Shown one piece after another: positions 44,738 to 53,448 of a DNA stretch of 64,000 nucleotides. The notes beneath the pieces are model-generated. The model searched no databases. It saw only the letters and a list, made by a program, of their open reading frames with translations, and had not been told where the DNA came from. This DNA comes from Sphingosinicella terrae (GTDB lineage Bacteria > Pseudomonadota > Alphaproteobacteria > Sphingomonadales > Sphingomonadaceae). A program made the position numbers and the translations under genes. Where the stretch lies: positions 62,001-126,000 of the forward strand of contig NZ_QDFY01000008.1 of NCBI RefSeq assembly GCF_003347635.1. Direction: 5' to 3'. Numbering within the stretch: the first letter of the stretch is position 1; each line of letters starts with the position of its first letter.

Positions 44738-45475
44738 ATGGCATCGCCGCCGAAGAGCAGATCGCGCGCCGCTCCGCGACGGGCGGCGGCCCTTCCATCG
44801 CCGGCCAGCCTCGTCGCCTGGCTGCGCGGCCGCCGACGGGGCGGGCTGACCAAGCGCTTCGCCCTGTTCTGCGCGTCGACCGGCCTGCTGCTCGGCAGCG
44901 CGACCGTTCCCGCCGCCGAGACGAAGCCTGCAGTCGAGCCGGCACCGGCGCCCGGCCTGATCGCAGTCGCGCTGAACGTGCCTCTGCCTCCCCTCGTGCC
45001 CGCGCCACCGCCGGCACCGGCACCGACACCTGCACCCACACCGCCCGCCGAGGCGGCGGCGCGCGAGGCGACCCAGCCCGTCCGCGGAGCCGCGCGCAGC
45101 GTCCGCATCCTCGTCAGCCTGCCGCTGCAGCGCCTCTACGTCTTTCGCGGCGAGACACTGCTGGCGACCTCGCCGGTCTCCACGGGCCGGGCGGGGCATC
45201 GCACCCCGACTGGGCGCTTCCCGATCCTGCAGAAGCGGGTCCGTCACTTCTCAAACCTCTACGACAATGCGCCCATGCCCTACATGCAGCGCCTCACCCA
45301 TGACGGAATCGCGCTCCATGGCGGCCGCCTGCCCGGCTATCCGGCCTCGCACGGCTGCATCCGCCTGCCCCAAGGCTTCGCGCGGCGCCTCTACCGGATG
45401 ACGAGTTTCGCGACGGTGGTGACGATCACGAGCCGGCGGCCGAAATCCTCGCGCGAGGCGCACCGGCTGCTCTGA
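44738..45475 (+). CDS. L,D-transpeptidase (YkuD domain), membrane-anchored
   Basis: 245 residues. A cytoplasmic Arg/Ala/Ser-rich N terminus precedes a membrane helix (about 40-60), a Pro/Ala/Thr-rich periplasmic linker (about 62-118) and the YkuD domain (about 122-235). The domain has VSLPLQRLYVFRGETLL, STGRAGHRTPTGRFPIL and the active-site HGGRLPGYPASHGCIRLP, with nucleophilic Cys. It crosslinks peptidoglycan 3-3 or attaches proteins to it. The N terminus before the helix is unusually long. The stop is 12 bases before the convergent acyl-CoA dehydrogenase gene. Confidence 0.9.
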   Translation: MASPPKSRSRAAPRRAAALPSPASLVAWLRGRRRGGLTKRFALFCASTGLLLGSATVPAAETKPAVEPAPAPGLIAVALNVPLPPLVPAPPPAPAPTPAPTPPAEAAAREATQPVRGAARSVRILVSLPLQRLYVFRGETLLATSPVSTGRAGHRTPTGRFPILQKRVRHFSNLYDNAPMPYMQRLTHDGIALHGGRLPGYPASHGCIRLPQGFARRLYRMTSFATVVTITSRRPKSSREAHRLL

Positions 45476-45487
45476 TCGATCCGCGCC

Positions 45488-46630
45488 TCAGATCGCCCGC
45501 GAGATGACTTCCTTCATGATCTCGTTGGTGCCGCCGAAGATGCGGGTGACACGGGCGTCGCGCCAGAGGCGGGCGATCAGATACTCGTTCATATAGCCGG
45601 CGCCGCCATGGAGCTGGAGCGCGGCGTCGCACACCTCCCATTGCAGGTCGGTGTGCCAGAGCTTCGCGGCCGAGGCCTCGTCGGCGGTGAGCCGGCCCTC
45701 GGCGTGCCGGGCGAGCGCCCAATCGACATGGGCCCAGCCAACCTGGAGCTTCGCCGCCAGGTCGGCCAGCGTGAAACGGGTATTCTGGAACTCGAAGACG
45801 GTGCGGCCGAAGGCCTTGCGCTCCCTGGTGAAGCGCACTGCCTCGTCGAAGGCGCGCTGCGCCGAGGCCTGGGCGCCGACAGCGATGGCGAGCCGCTCCT
45901 GCGGAAGCTGGTTCATCAGATAGGCAAAGCCCATGCCTTCCGCACCGAGCAGGTTGGCGCGGGGCACGCGCAGGTCCTGGAAGAAGAGCTCGGACGTGTC
46001 CTGGCCGTGAAGGCCGATCTTGTCGAGGTTGCGGCCGCGGGCGAAGCCCGGCCGGTCGGACTCGACCAGGATGAGCGAGGTGCCTTTCGCGCCTTCACCC
46101 GGATCGGTCTTGGCGACGACGATGACGAGCTCGGCATGCTGGCCGTTGGTGATGTAGGTCTTGGAACCATTGACCACATAATCGTCGCCGTCCGCCACCG
46201 CCGTGGTGCGGATGCCCTGGAGGTCGGAGCCGGCGCTGGGCTCGGTCATCGCGATCGCGGTCGGGGTTTCGCCGGAGATCATCCGCGGCAGCCAGTGCCG
46301 CTTCTGCGCCTCGCTGCCATAAGCGACGAGATAGGGCGCGACGATGTCGGAATGGAGGGTGATGCCCGCGCTCGAGCCGGCATAGCCCAGTTCCTCGTCG
46401 ATCACGGCATTGTAACGAAAGTCGAGGCCCAGCCCGCCATAGGCCTCGGGTACCGTCGGGCAGAGCAAGCCGGCCTCGCCGCTCTTCGTCCACAAGTCGC
46501 GATCGACTATCCCTTCCCGCTCCCAGCGCTCGAGATGGGGAACGACCTCGCGATCGAGGAAGCGGCGCACCTGGTCCCTGAACAACTCGTGCTCGGGAAG
46601 GAAGGCGGTGCGGCGGGAAGTGTCGAGCAT
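45488..46630 (-). CDS. Acyl-CoA dehydrogenase
   Basis: 380 residues. The N-terminal helical domain begins FLPEHELFRDQVRRFLDREVV. FAD/substrate-binding AIAMTEPSAGSDLQGIRTTA lies near 128, DLRVPRANLLGAEGMGFAYL near 228, and ARVTRIFGGTNEIMKEVISR at the C terminus holds the catalytic-type Glu of GGTNEIM. It oxidises an acyl-CoA to the trans-2-enoyl-CoA, passing electrons to ETF. AAGGAAATCTG precedes the ATG, which overlaps the stop of the CaiB-type gene by one base. The pair suggests breakdown of a branched or sterol-side-chain acyl-CoA. Confidence 0.92.
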   Translation of the reverse strand: MLDTSRRTAFLPEHELFRDQVRRFLDREVVPHLERWEREGIVDRDLWTKSGEAGLLCPTVPEAYGGLGLDFRYNAVIDEELGYAGSSAGITLHSDIVAPYLVAYGSEAQKRHWLPRMISGETPTAIAMTEPSAGSDLQGIRTTAVADGDDYVVNGSKTYITNGQHAELVIVVAKTDPGEGAKGTSLILVESDRPGFARGRNLDKIGLHGQDTSELFFQDLRVPRANLLGAEGMGFAYLMNQLPQERLAIAVGAQASAQRAFDEAVRFTRERKAFGRTVFEFQNTRFTLADLAAKLQVGWAHVDWALARHAEGRLTADEASAAKLWHTDLQWEVCDAALQLHGGAGYMNEYLIARLWRDARVTRIFGGTNEIMKEVISRAI

Positions 46631-47628
46631 CAGATTTCCTTGAAGCGGGGCGCGGGGGCGGGCTCGGGAAAGCCGCTGCGGTCGGTGAAGGTAGCGCGGG
46701 CGACATTGTGCGGGTGCGCCGATGCCTCGGCCATGTCGAGGACGGGGGCGAAGCAGGCGTCGCTTCCTTCGAGCAGGCCGCACCAATGGTCGCGCGGCTG
46801 GCTCGCGAAGAGGCGGGCAAGCTCGTCGCGCAGGCCGGGATCGCGCTGATCGCTGGCAAGGCCGAGCCGCGCCTTGAGGATCGCGAAGAAATTCGGCTCG
46901 AGGGCGGCCACCGTCACCCACTTGCCGTCGGCGCATTCGTAGCTGTCGTAGAAGGGGGCGCCGGAATCGAGCAGGTTGGCGCCGCGCGCGTCGCGCCACA
47001 GGCCGGCGGCGCGCAGCGACCAGATCTGGGCGGCGAGCAAGGCGGCGCCGTCGATCATCGCGCAGTCGATCACCGTCCCCCTGCCGGTCGCCCGCGCCGA
47101 CAGGATACCGGCGAGCATGGCAAAGGCCAGCATCATGCCGCCGCCGCCGAAATCGCCGACCGCATTGGCCGGCGGGGTCGGCGGCGCCCCGGCGCGGCCG
47201 TAGGTGGCGAGATTGCCGGCCAAAGCGAGATAATTGAGGTCGTGGCCGGCCGCCTGCGCCAGCGGCCCGTCCTGGCCGAAGCCGGTCATCCGGCCGTAGA
47301 CCAGACGCGGATTCTCGGCGCAGAGGATCTCGGGGCCGAGCCCGAGCCGCTCCATCACGCCGGGGCGGTAGCCTTCGATGAGCCCGTCCGCCTCTCGCGC
47401 CAGCCCGCGAACACGCGCGACGTCCCCGGGCTGCTTGAGATCGAGCGAGAGGATATCCGCGCGGCCGCGCCGCAAGATGTCCTTGTCCGGCGGGATCGGC
47501 GAGATCGTGCCGGCGCGCTCGATCCGGATCACCTCGGCGCCATGATCGGCGAGCATCATCGCCGCGAACGGCGCCGGCGCCAGCCCGGCCAGCTCGACGA
47601 TCCTGATCCCCTCAAGCGGCTGCGTCAC
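46630..47628 (-). CDS. CaiB/BaiF CoA-transferase family protein (α-methylacyl-CoA racemase-like)
   Basis: 332 residues. GIRIVELAGLAPAPFAAMMLADHGAEVIRIE at the N terminus (first 32 residues, shown in part), then DILSLDLKQPGDVARV, EGYRPGVMERLGLGPE, VYGRMTGFGQDGPLA, a GHDLNYLALAGNL block near residue 125 and a catalytic Asp in VGDFGGGGMMLAFAMLAGIL. Motif order fits the α-methylacyl-CoA racemase branch, which epimerises 2-methylacyl-CoAs so that an acyl-CoA dehydrogenase can act. Coupled translation with the dehydrogenase gene supports that role. Confidence 0.88.
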   Translation of the reverse strand: MTQPLEGIRIVELAGLAPAPFAAMMLADHGAEVIRIERAGTISPIPPDKDILRRGRADILSLDLKQPGDVARVRGLAREADGLIEGYRPGVMERLGLGPEILCAENPRLVYGRMTGFGQDGPLAQAAGHDLNYLALAGNLATYGRAGAPPTPPANAVGDFGGGGMMLAFAMLAGILSARATGRGTVIDCAMIDGAALLAAQIWSLRAAGLWRDARGANLLDSGAPFYDSYECADGKWVTVAALEPNFFAILKARLGLASDQRDPGLRDELARLFASQPRDHWCGLLEGSDACFAPVLDMAEASAHPHNVARATFTDRSGFPEPAPAPRFKEI

Positions 47629-47739
47629 GCGTCCCCCCCCGTCGCCGCCAGCCTAGCCGGGCACCGCCGCCGAGTCATCCGGCCGGAGCCCCTTCGCCGC
47701 GCCTTCCGAGCCGCTTGATCCATGATAGCGATAATCGCC

Positions 47740-47754
47740 GATAAAGTGTTTATC
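47740..47754. promoter_or_regulatory. AT-rich palindrome in the divergent promoter region
   Basis: GATAAA-GTG-TTTATC is a perfect 6+3+6 palindrome within the only AT-rich patch between the CaiB-type gene (minus) and a small plus-strand gene. A TTGATC hexamer lies at 47715-47720. It could be an operator or the -10 region of the small gene. Confidence 0.4.
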
Positions 47755-47792
47755 TTCATTGTCTTGGCAGCACGGAACAGGGGATCCGGGCA

Positions 47793-47978
47793 GTGGCGCA
47801 TTACCATCTTTATTATCTGCGGCAGGGGATGCTCGTCGGATCCAGCCATATCGACGCGAATGACGACACTGAAGCCGTCCGAATGGCGCGCGAGCAGGGC
47901 GGCAGTCATATCGTCGAGGTGTGGAACGAGGAGCGGCGAATCCGCGTCCTCGGGCCGGCGCAGGAAATGCGCCGCTAG
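47793..47978 (+). CDS. Small conserved protein of unknown function (61 aa)
   Basis: 61 residues, MAHYHLYYLRQGMLVGSSHI, then EADD-like acidic residues, AVRMAREQGGSHIVEVWNEERRIRVL and a short Arg tail. The start is GTG. The compact β-α-β look and the Tyr-rich start recur in short sphingomonad proteins without assigned function. It has its own AT-rich promoter region (47715-47754). Confidence 0.6.
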   Translation: MAHYHLYYLRQGMLVGSSHIDANDDTEAVRMAREQGGSHIVEVWNEERRIRVLGPAQEMRR

Positions 47979-48008
47979 ATCCTTGCTGGTCAGGCGGAGG
48001 CGCCTGCA

Positions 48009-48737
48009 TCAGCCGAGCGGCCCACCGTGCCATTGCGGCAGCGGCCGCTCGCCGAGCGCAACCGCCACCGCCGCGCGGGCGAGCAGACGAGTCGAATCGA
48101 GCACCGGCAGCGGCGAGACGTCCGGCGTGACCAGCAGCGGAATTTCGGTACAGACCAGGGCGACGGCGTCGCAGCCCTGCGCGGCGAGCCTGTCGATGAT
48201 CTCCACATAGGCGGAACGCGATTCGTCGCGAAACTCGCCCAGGCAGAGCTGGTTCATGATGACGTCGTGGACGAGCGCCCGATCTTCGTGCCCCGGCACG
48301 CGCCGTTCGAGACCCCGCCTCCCCAGGGCGGCGGGGTAGACTGGCCCGTCCATGGTCCAGCGCGTGCCGAGGATCCCGATCCGACGAAATCCGCGCGCCG
48401 ACGCCTCGCTTGCGACGACCTCGGCGATGTGCAGGCAGGGAATAGGAAAAGGGTCTCCCGGCGATTCGAGCGCGACATGGGCGCTGTTGTCGGGCAGCAC
48501 GAAGAAATCGGCCCCGGCCGCGGCGAGCTTGGCCGCGTCGGCCCGGAAGATCGCGCGCAGCGCCGGCAGATCGCCGCGCTCCCAGGCGTCCAGGGCATGG
48601 TGCATGGCGATTCCGGTGAGCGTGATCTCGGGATGATCGTGCGGTCCCATCCGGGCGACGCCCTCCATCCAGGCCGTGCGGTAGCAGAGGGTCGCGCCCT
48701 CGGCGCTGTGGGCGAGAATGCCGATATGGAGCGTCAT
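48009..48737 (-). CDS. Aspartate/glutamate racemase superfamily protein, first Cys replaced
   Basis: 242 residues, in the two-domain racemase fold. N-terminal LHIGILAHSAEGATLCYRTAW, FVLPDNSAHVALESPG near 80-95, RRIGILGTRWTMDGPVYPAAL near 118-138, and ALVCTEIPLLVTPDVSPLPV near 190-210. Family racemases use two cysteines, one in each half; here the second (VCTEIP) is kept but the first position (LPDNSAH) has Asp-Asn instead of Cys-Asn. It may be a one-base isomerase or a non-racemase relative. GAGCGTCAT context gives the start at 48737. Confidence 0.75.
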   Translation of the reverse strand: MTLHIGILAHSAEGATLCYRTAWMEGVARMGPHDHPEITLTGIAMHHALDAWERGDLPALRAIFRADAAKLAAAGADFFVLPDNSAHVALESPGDPFPIPCLHIAEVVASEASARGFRRIGILGTRWTMDGPVYPAALGRRGLERRVPGHEDRALVHDVIMNQLCLGEFRDESRSAYVEIIDRLAAQGCDAVALVCTEIPLLVTPDVSPLPVLDSTRLLARAAVAVALGERPLPQWHGGPLG

Positions 48738-48791
48738 GCGGCCATGCTGGTCCCGGCCGCGGCGGCGCGCAAGGGCCGCGGCGCGCCCGCC

Positions 48792-49180
48792 TCAGCGGAT
48801 GCCGACCGTGAGGCGATAGTCGGCACGCTGGCCGCGGCGGGCGGCGCTGCGCATCATGAACACCCGCACCCGATACTCGCCGTCCGCGGGAAGGGTGGCG
48901 GCGAAGCGGCTGCCGGCGCTCGGGCCGAAGAACATCGCCTCCTCGGACCCCGGCGCCCAGACGCTGAAATAAGCAGGCCCGCGCTCGCGCCGGAGCACGA
49001 CCTCCATCGCCTGGCCGGCCAGCGCGCGAGGCGATACTCGACCATGTCATAGCCGCGTACCGTGCCGCGCAGCTCCGCCGAATCAGCGCCGGCCGCGAAG
49101 CGCACCGTCTCGACGCGGTCGGCCGCCGCGGCGGCCGAGGCGGCGGCGACGAGGCAGGCGGCCGAAACCAGCCAGCGCAT
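48792..49180 (-). pseudogene. Exported small β-domain protein broken by a frameshift
   Basis: Frame 1 (from ATG 49180) encodes a signal peptide (MRWLVSAACLVAAASAAAAA), VRFAAGADSAELRGTVRGYD and MVEYRL, then derails. Frame 2, ending at the TGA at 48792, continues with GQAMEVVLRRERGPAYFSVW, FFGPSAGSRFAATLPADGEY and a YRVRVFMMRSAARRGQRADY tail. Joined near 49020-49032 (a GCGCGC run) they give one ~125-residue domain resembling periplasmic inhibitor-of-g-type-lysozyme-like proteins. One missing base (or two extra) explains the break. The family call is tentative; the frameshift is the strong part. Confidence 0.65.
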
Positions 49181-49202
49181 CACGGCCGTGCCCGGCCCGG
49201 CC

Positions 49203-49985
<783 letters not shown>

Positions 49986-50107
49986 GAAATCCTCCCTTTG
50001 CACCCGCTCCTAACGACATCCGGAGCCGGCGGACAAGCGGCCGCGGGCGCGCTTGCTCCCCGTCGCGGGAAAAGACTAGGATCGAGCCTCATTCGAAGGG
50101 GGGTCGA

Positions 50108-50914
50108 ATGTCCTACACCGATCAGGAATCGCCGTTCACCGCGCGCCGCATGGCGGCGGCATTGGGCGGCATCGTCATCATGTTCGTCATCGGCCTCGCC
50201 CTGCGGGCCGGCTCGTCGAATGATGGCGACGGCACCTTCCAGTCACTTCAGCGCCGTTCAACCACGGTCGAACGGGCCGAGGCCGAGCTCGCTCGCGACG
50301 GCAGAAGCCGGGAGATGATGGCCGCGTTCAAGGCCAATTATCCACAGGAGTATGATCAGTTTCTCCGACGCGTGGTCGACGCGGTAAACCGGCGCGGGTC
50401 GGCTGCGGCGCGACAGGAAGCGTTCACCTTCATGGAGACTTTCGTCCGATCGAAGGTTCCGCACATCGCCGAGGCGCCCGACGCCGACGTGAACCGGCTC
50501 GGCGATGCGCTGGTGGATTTCTCGGCCGCCCTCCGGGAGGCGGATATCTCGCTGTGCGCCCGCTTCCAGATGGGAGGCCTGACGGCCATGGACCGGCTCC
50601 CCGAAAGCGCCCTTCCCGCCATGTCGCGGCTGAACGTGGCCCAGTTCAGGGCAGCGCGGCAAGCGGAGAACGGCCGTCGGGTGCCGCGCACCGCGCTGAG
50701 CGATGCGGACGCCGAAGCCTGGTTCGCCCGGATCGAGACGATCGATCCGGAGAGTGCGCGCAGGATCGCCGACGATCGCCTTCCCGCAGCGACGCCGCAG
50801 CAGCAATGCGATGCCGGCCTCGCCATCTACCAGGCCGCCATGGAATTGCCTCCGACGCGATCGGCCAACGTCGTCGCCGAGCTCATTCGACAAGCGTCGA
50901 CGCCGCCGCGATAG
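50108..50914 (+). CDS. Membrane-anchored protein of unknown function
   Basis: 268 residues. A short cytoplasmic start (MSYTDQESPFTARRMAAAL) is followed by one membrane helix (about 17-35, GGIVIMFVIGLALRA) and a soluble, mostly helical domain outside the membrane. Parts include YPQEYDQFLRRVVDAVNRRG, EAFTFMETFVRSKVPHIAEA, ADISLCARFQMGGL and a C-terminal QQQCDAGLAIYQAAMELPP. Two cysteines (in LCARF and QQCDAG) could form a disulfide. GAAGGGGGGTCGA precedes the ATG. No family recognised. It is convergent with the thiolase gene. Confidence 0.65.
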   Translation: MSYTDQESPFTARRMAAALGGIVIMFVIGLALRAGSSNDGDGTFQSLQRRSTTVERAEAELARDGRSREMMAAFKANYPQEYDQFLRRVVDAVNRRGSAAARQEAFTFMETFVRSKVPHIAEAPDADVNRLGDALVDFSAALREADISLCARFQMGGLTAMDRLPESALPAMSRLNVAQFRAARQAENGRRVPRTALSDADAEAWFARIETIDPESARRIADDRLPAATPQQQCDAGLAIYQAAMELPPTRSANVVAELIRQASTPPR

Positions 50915-50943
50915 TCGAGGTTGCGGCGACCGATCCCGGCCGC

Positions 50944-52119
50944 TCAGGCGAGATTCTCGACGATGGTGACGTTGGCGATGCCGCCGCCCTCGCACATCGT
51001 CTGCAGGCCCCAGCGCTTGCCGCGCGCCTTGAGCGCATGGGTCAGGGTCGCCATCAGCTTGGCTCCGGAGGCGCCGAGCGGATGGCCCAGCGCGATGGCG
51101 CCGCCATTGACGTTGAGCCGGTCCGGATCGGCACCGCTTTCCTGCAGCCAGGCGAGCGGCACCGAGGCGAAGGCCTCGTTGACCTCGTAGAGATCGACGT
51201 CGCCGATCCTGAGGCCGCTGCGTTCGAGCGCGCGGCGGGTGGCGGGGATCGGCTCCTCGAGCATGATGACCGGATCGCCCGCGGTGACGGTGAGATTGTG
51301 GATCCGCGCCAGCGGCGTCAGCCCGTGCGCCTTCAGCGCCGCCTCGCCGACGACGAGGACGCCGCTGGCGCCGTCGCAGATCTGGCTGGCATTGGCGGCG
51401 CTGATCCGCCCGCCCTCCTTGAGCAGCTTCACCGACGCGATTCCTTCCAGGGTGGCGTCGTAGCGAATGCCCTCGTCGCGATCGTGCAGCCGGGTCTCGC
51501 CATCCTCGCCGGTGACCGGCAGAGCGACGATCTCGTCGGCGAAGGCGCCGGCCTCGGTGGCAGCCGCGGCCTTGCGGTGACTCTCCAGCGCGAAGGCGTC
51601 CAGCGCCTCGCGGCGCAACTGATATTTCTCGGCCATCATCTCGGCGCCGATGAACTGGCTGAACATCGGCACGCCGAACCGATCCTGCACGCTCTTCGGA
51701 AAAGGACCGCCGAGCCCGGCCTGCATCGCCAGGGTCACCGGCGATCCCATCGGCACCCGGGTCATCGATTCGACCCCGGCGGCGATCACCATGTCCTGGG
51801 TACCGCTCATCACCGCCTGGGCGGCGAAGTGGATGGACTGCTGCGACGATCCGCATTGCCGGTCGATGGTCACCGCGGGGACGCTGACCGGCAGCCGGCT
51901 CGCCAGCACGGCGTTGCGGCCGACATGGAAGCTCTGCTCGCCGACCTGGCCGACACAGCCCATGATCACGTCGTCGACCGCCGCCGGATCGATGCCGGTG
52001 CGATCGACAAGGGCGTCCAGCACCGCGGCCGCCATATCGACGGGGTGCCAATCCTTGAGCGCCCCGCTTTTGCGCCCGCCGGCAGTGCGGACGGCGTCGA
52101 CGATATAGGCTTCGGGCAT
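50944..52119 (-). CDS. Acetyl-CoA acyltransferase (thiolase)
   Basis: 391 residues, degradative-thiolase length. The acyl-accepting Cys is in DRQCGSSQQSIHFAAQAV near residue 90, NEAFASVPLAWL near 320, GGAIALGHPLGASGAK near 350 and the second catalytic Cys in QTMCEGGGIANVTIVENL at the C terminus. It cleaves 3-oxoacyl-CoA with CoA, completing β-oxidation, or condenses two acetyl-CoAs. The start at 52119 (MPEAYIVDAVRTAGG) follows GGAGCCCGCTT. A GTTTACGTAAAC palindrome lies about 24 bases upstream. Confidence 0.93.
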   Translation of the reverse strand: MPEAYIVDAVRTAGGRKSGALKDWHPVDMAAAVLDALVDRTGIDPAAVDDVIMGCVGQVGEQSFHVGRNAVLASRLPVSVPAVTIDRQCGSSQQSIHFAAQAVMSGTQDMVIAAGVESMTRVPMGSPVTLAMQAGLGGPFPKSVQDRFGVPMFSQFIGAEMMAEKYQLRREALDAFALESHRKAAAATEAGAFADEIVALPVTGEDGETRLHDRDEGIRYDATLEGIASVKLLKEGGRISAANASQICDGASGVLVVGEAALKAHGLTPLARIHNLTVTAGDPVIMLEEPIPATRRALERSGLRIGDVDLYEVNEAFASVPLAWLQESGADPDRLNVNGGAIALGHPLGASGAKLMATLTHALKARGKRWGLQTMCEGGGIANVTIVENLA

Positions 52120-52142
52120 AAGCGGGCTCCTGGCAGGTTCAC

Positions 52143-52154
52143 GTTTACGTAAAC
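52143..52154 (-). promoter_or_regulatory. Perfect 12-bp palindrome upstream of the thiolase gene
   Basis: GTTTACGTAAAC sits 24 bases before the thiolase start, and the wider TTCACGTTTACGTAAAC has two ACGT cores seven bases apart. That spacing resembles sites described for LiuR-type regulators of branched-chain acyl-CoA catabolism in proteobacteria. The resemblance is from memory and tentative; no regulator gene is next to it. Confidence 0.5.
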
Positions 52155-52248
52155 TGTAGCCGCGCGACCTGCGCTCCGGAAGACCCGATCGCGCCATTTC
52201 GAGGCCAGCTTCCAAGGCCATCGCCAGTCGCCCTCAAGGCAGGAGCAG

Positions 52249-52430
52249 ATGGCCGGCGACCCGTTTACCGACCATCCGCACGATGTCGGGGAAAGCCATT
52301 TCGGGCGTGAGACGACCGCGGCGGGCGTCGGCCTGCGCATGGCCGGCGGTGCGCTGCTTCGTCCACATCGTCTTCCCGTTCCTGCGTGATCGCACCGGCA
52401 GAAGCACGATCGAGCGGCTCCGTCGCGATA
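52249..52430 (+). pseudogene. DUF6356-like small membrane protein, frameshifted
   Basis: From the ATG at 52249 (AGGAG three bases upstream) the frame encodes MAGDPFTDHPHDVGESHFGR and AGVGLRMAGGA, then ends at TGA 52387-52389. The next frame continues with CFVHIVFPFLRDRTGRSTIE and RLRRD. Joined near 52340-52352 these give the typical order of a DUF6356 protein: FTxHPxxVGES, a hydrophobic segment CxVHxxxPFL, then TGSxTxxRL. A single-base shift disables it. Family identity is by pattern recall. Confidence 0.55.
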
Positions 52431-52496
52431 TCGATCGTCGCGTCGTCGCGCCGAACTCGGAACGTCACCCGAGATCCGACCGGAACGGCGGGCGAA

Positions 52497-52868
52497 TCAG
52501 AAGCGGAAGCTGACTCCGACCGCGGCGATACCGCGGTCACGCGGACGCACCGCCGTCGGGTGCCGCTCGGACTCCATATTCGTGCGCATTCGGGCGTGGT
52601 CCGCGACCGAGAAGCGCCCGATGCCGATCTCGACATTGTGGTCGATCGGGAAGGCGGCGATGAGGCCGTTGCGGCGGCTCGGTGGCGGCAAGCGAAGATC
52701 GCCCTCGGGAGAGCGGAATTGGAGCCGCGAGCCAGACCGCGGGCTGGCGACCGTGCGTGGTTCGGAACCTTCGACGAGCGCGAAGCCCGAATGCTGTGCC
52801 GCGGCGGGCATGGCTGCCAGCAGCGCGAGCGAAAGCGGCAACGCCACGCGAAGATGGCGCATCGACAT
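52497..52868 (-). CDS. Exported protein with outer-membrane-like C terminus
   Basis: 123 residues from ATG 52868, eight bases after AGGGG; an ATG six bases later is possible. The signal peptide ends MPAAAQH. The mature part is short and β-rich (LQFRSPEGDLRLPPPS, IAAFPIDHNVEIGIGRFSV) and ends GIAAVGVSFRF with a terminal Phe, the usual recognition signal for BAM-inserted outer-membrane proteins. It is too short for a full barrel. It overlaps the DUF6356-like remnant region only by open frame. Confidence 0.6.
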   Translation of the reverse strand: MSMRHLRVALPLSLALLAAMPAAAQHSGFALVEGSEPRTVASPRSGSRLQFRSPEGDLRLPPPSRRNGLIAAFPIDHNVEIGIGRFSVADHARMRTNMESERHPTAVRPRDRGIAAVGVSFRF

Positions 52869-53103
52869 CCTTGTCACCCCTGTCGTCCCTGTTTGGCGGA
52901 ACAGCGCCTGATCCAAGTCAAAGTTCCGCCCGTTCGGTCTCCGGAACGTTCACGGCGCGCCGGGCCGAAAGCTGCGTTCGACGAACCGCCGACGGTCGCT
53001 CGCTGCGCCGGAACGATGCCGCGGCGCGGCGGTTGGATTGGACGAGAGCCGATACGCCCTCTGCCGAAGGCCGTCAGGCTCCGTTCGTCACGAGGAGACA
53101 GTC

Positions 53104-53430
53104 ATGCGCGTATCCACCTTTGCCATCATGCTCGGCGCCGCCAGCCTTTCCCTCGGCGGCTGCGCCAGCAACCGCTATGGCTATAACGATAATCGCCAGC
53201 TCGAGCGCGCTGCGGCCGGGGCGGCCATCGGCGCAGCCGCCGGCGCCGCGGTCGGCGCGGCTACCGATCTCGAGATCGAGGAAGGGGCGGCGATCGGCGC
53301 CGTCGCCGGCGGCGTCATCGGCGCCGCTACGGCCAACGACCGGCGCTGGCACCGCGACAATCGCGGCTATTGCTATTATCTCGATCGCTACGACCGTCGC
53401 GTCTACGATTACGACCGGCGCAGCTGCTGA
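53104..53430 (+). CDS. Glycine-zipper lipoprotein
   Basis: 108 residues. The lipobox LGGC ends the signal sequence (Cys near residue 20). A Tyr/Asn-rich spacer (NRYGYNDNRQLERAAAG) follows, then two glycine-zipper stretches (AAIGAAAGAAVGAATDLEIE, GAAIGAVAGGVIGAATAND) and a Tyr/Arg/Asp-rich C terminus (YCYYLDRYDRRVYDYDRR). AGGAGACAGTC precedes the ATG. It is a second small envelope protein of the kind seen at 1998-2333 but with a lipid anchor. It is likely outer-membrane associated; exact role unknown. Confidence 0.8.
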   Translation: MRVSTFAIMLGAASLSLGGCASNRYGYNDNRQLERAAAGAAIGAAAGAAVGAATDLEIEEGAAIGAVAGGVIGAATANDRRWHRDNRGYCYYLDRYDRRVYDYDRRSC

Positions 53431-53448
53431 GGCCCGGCGCGCCTCGCG

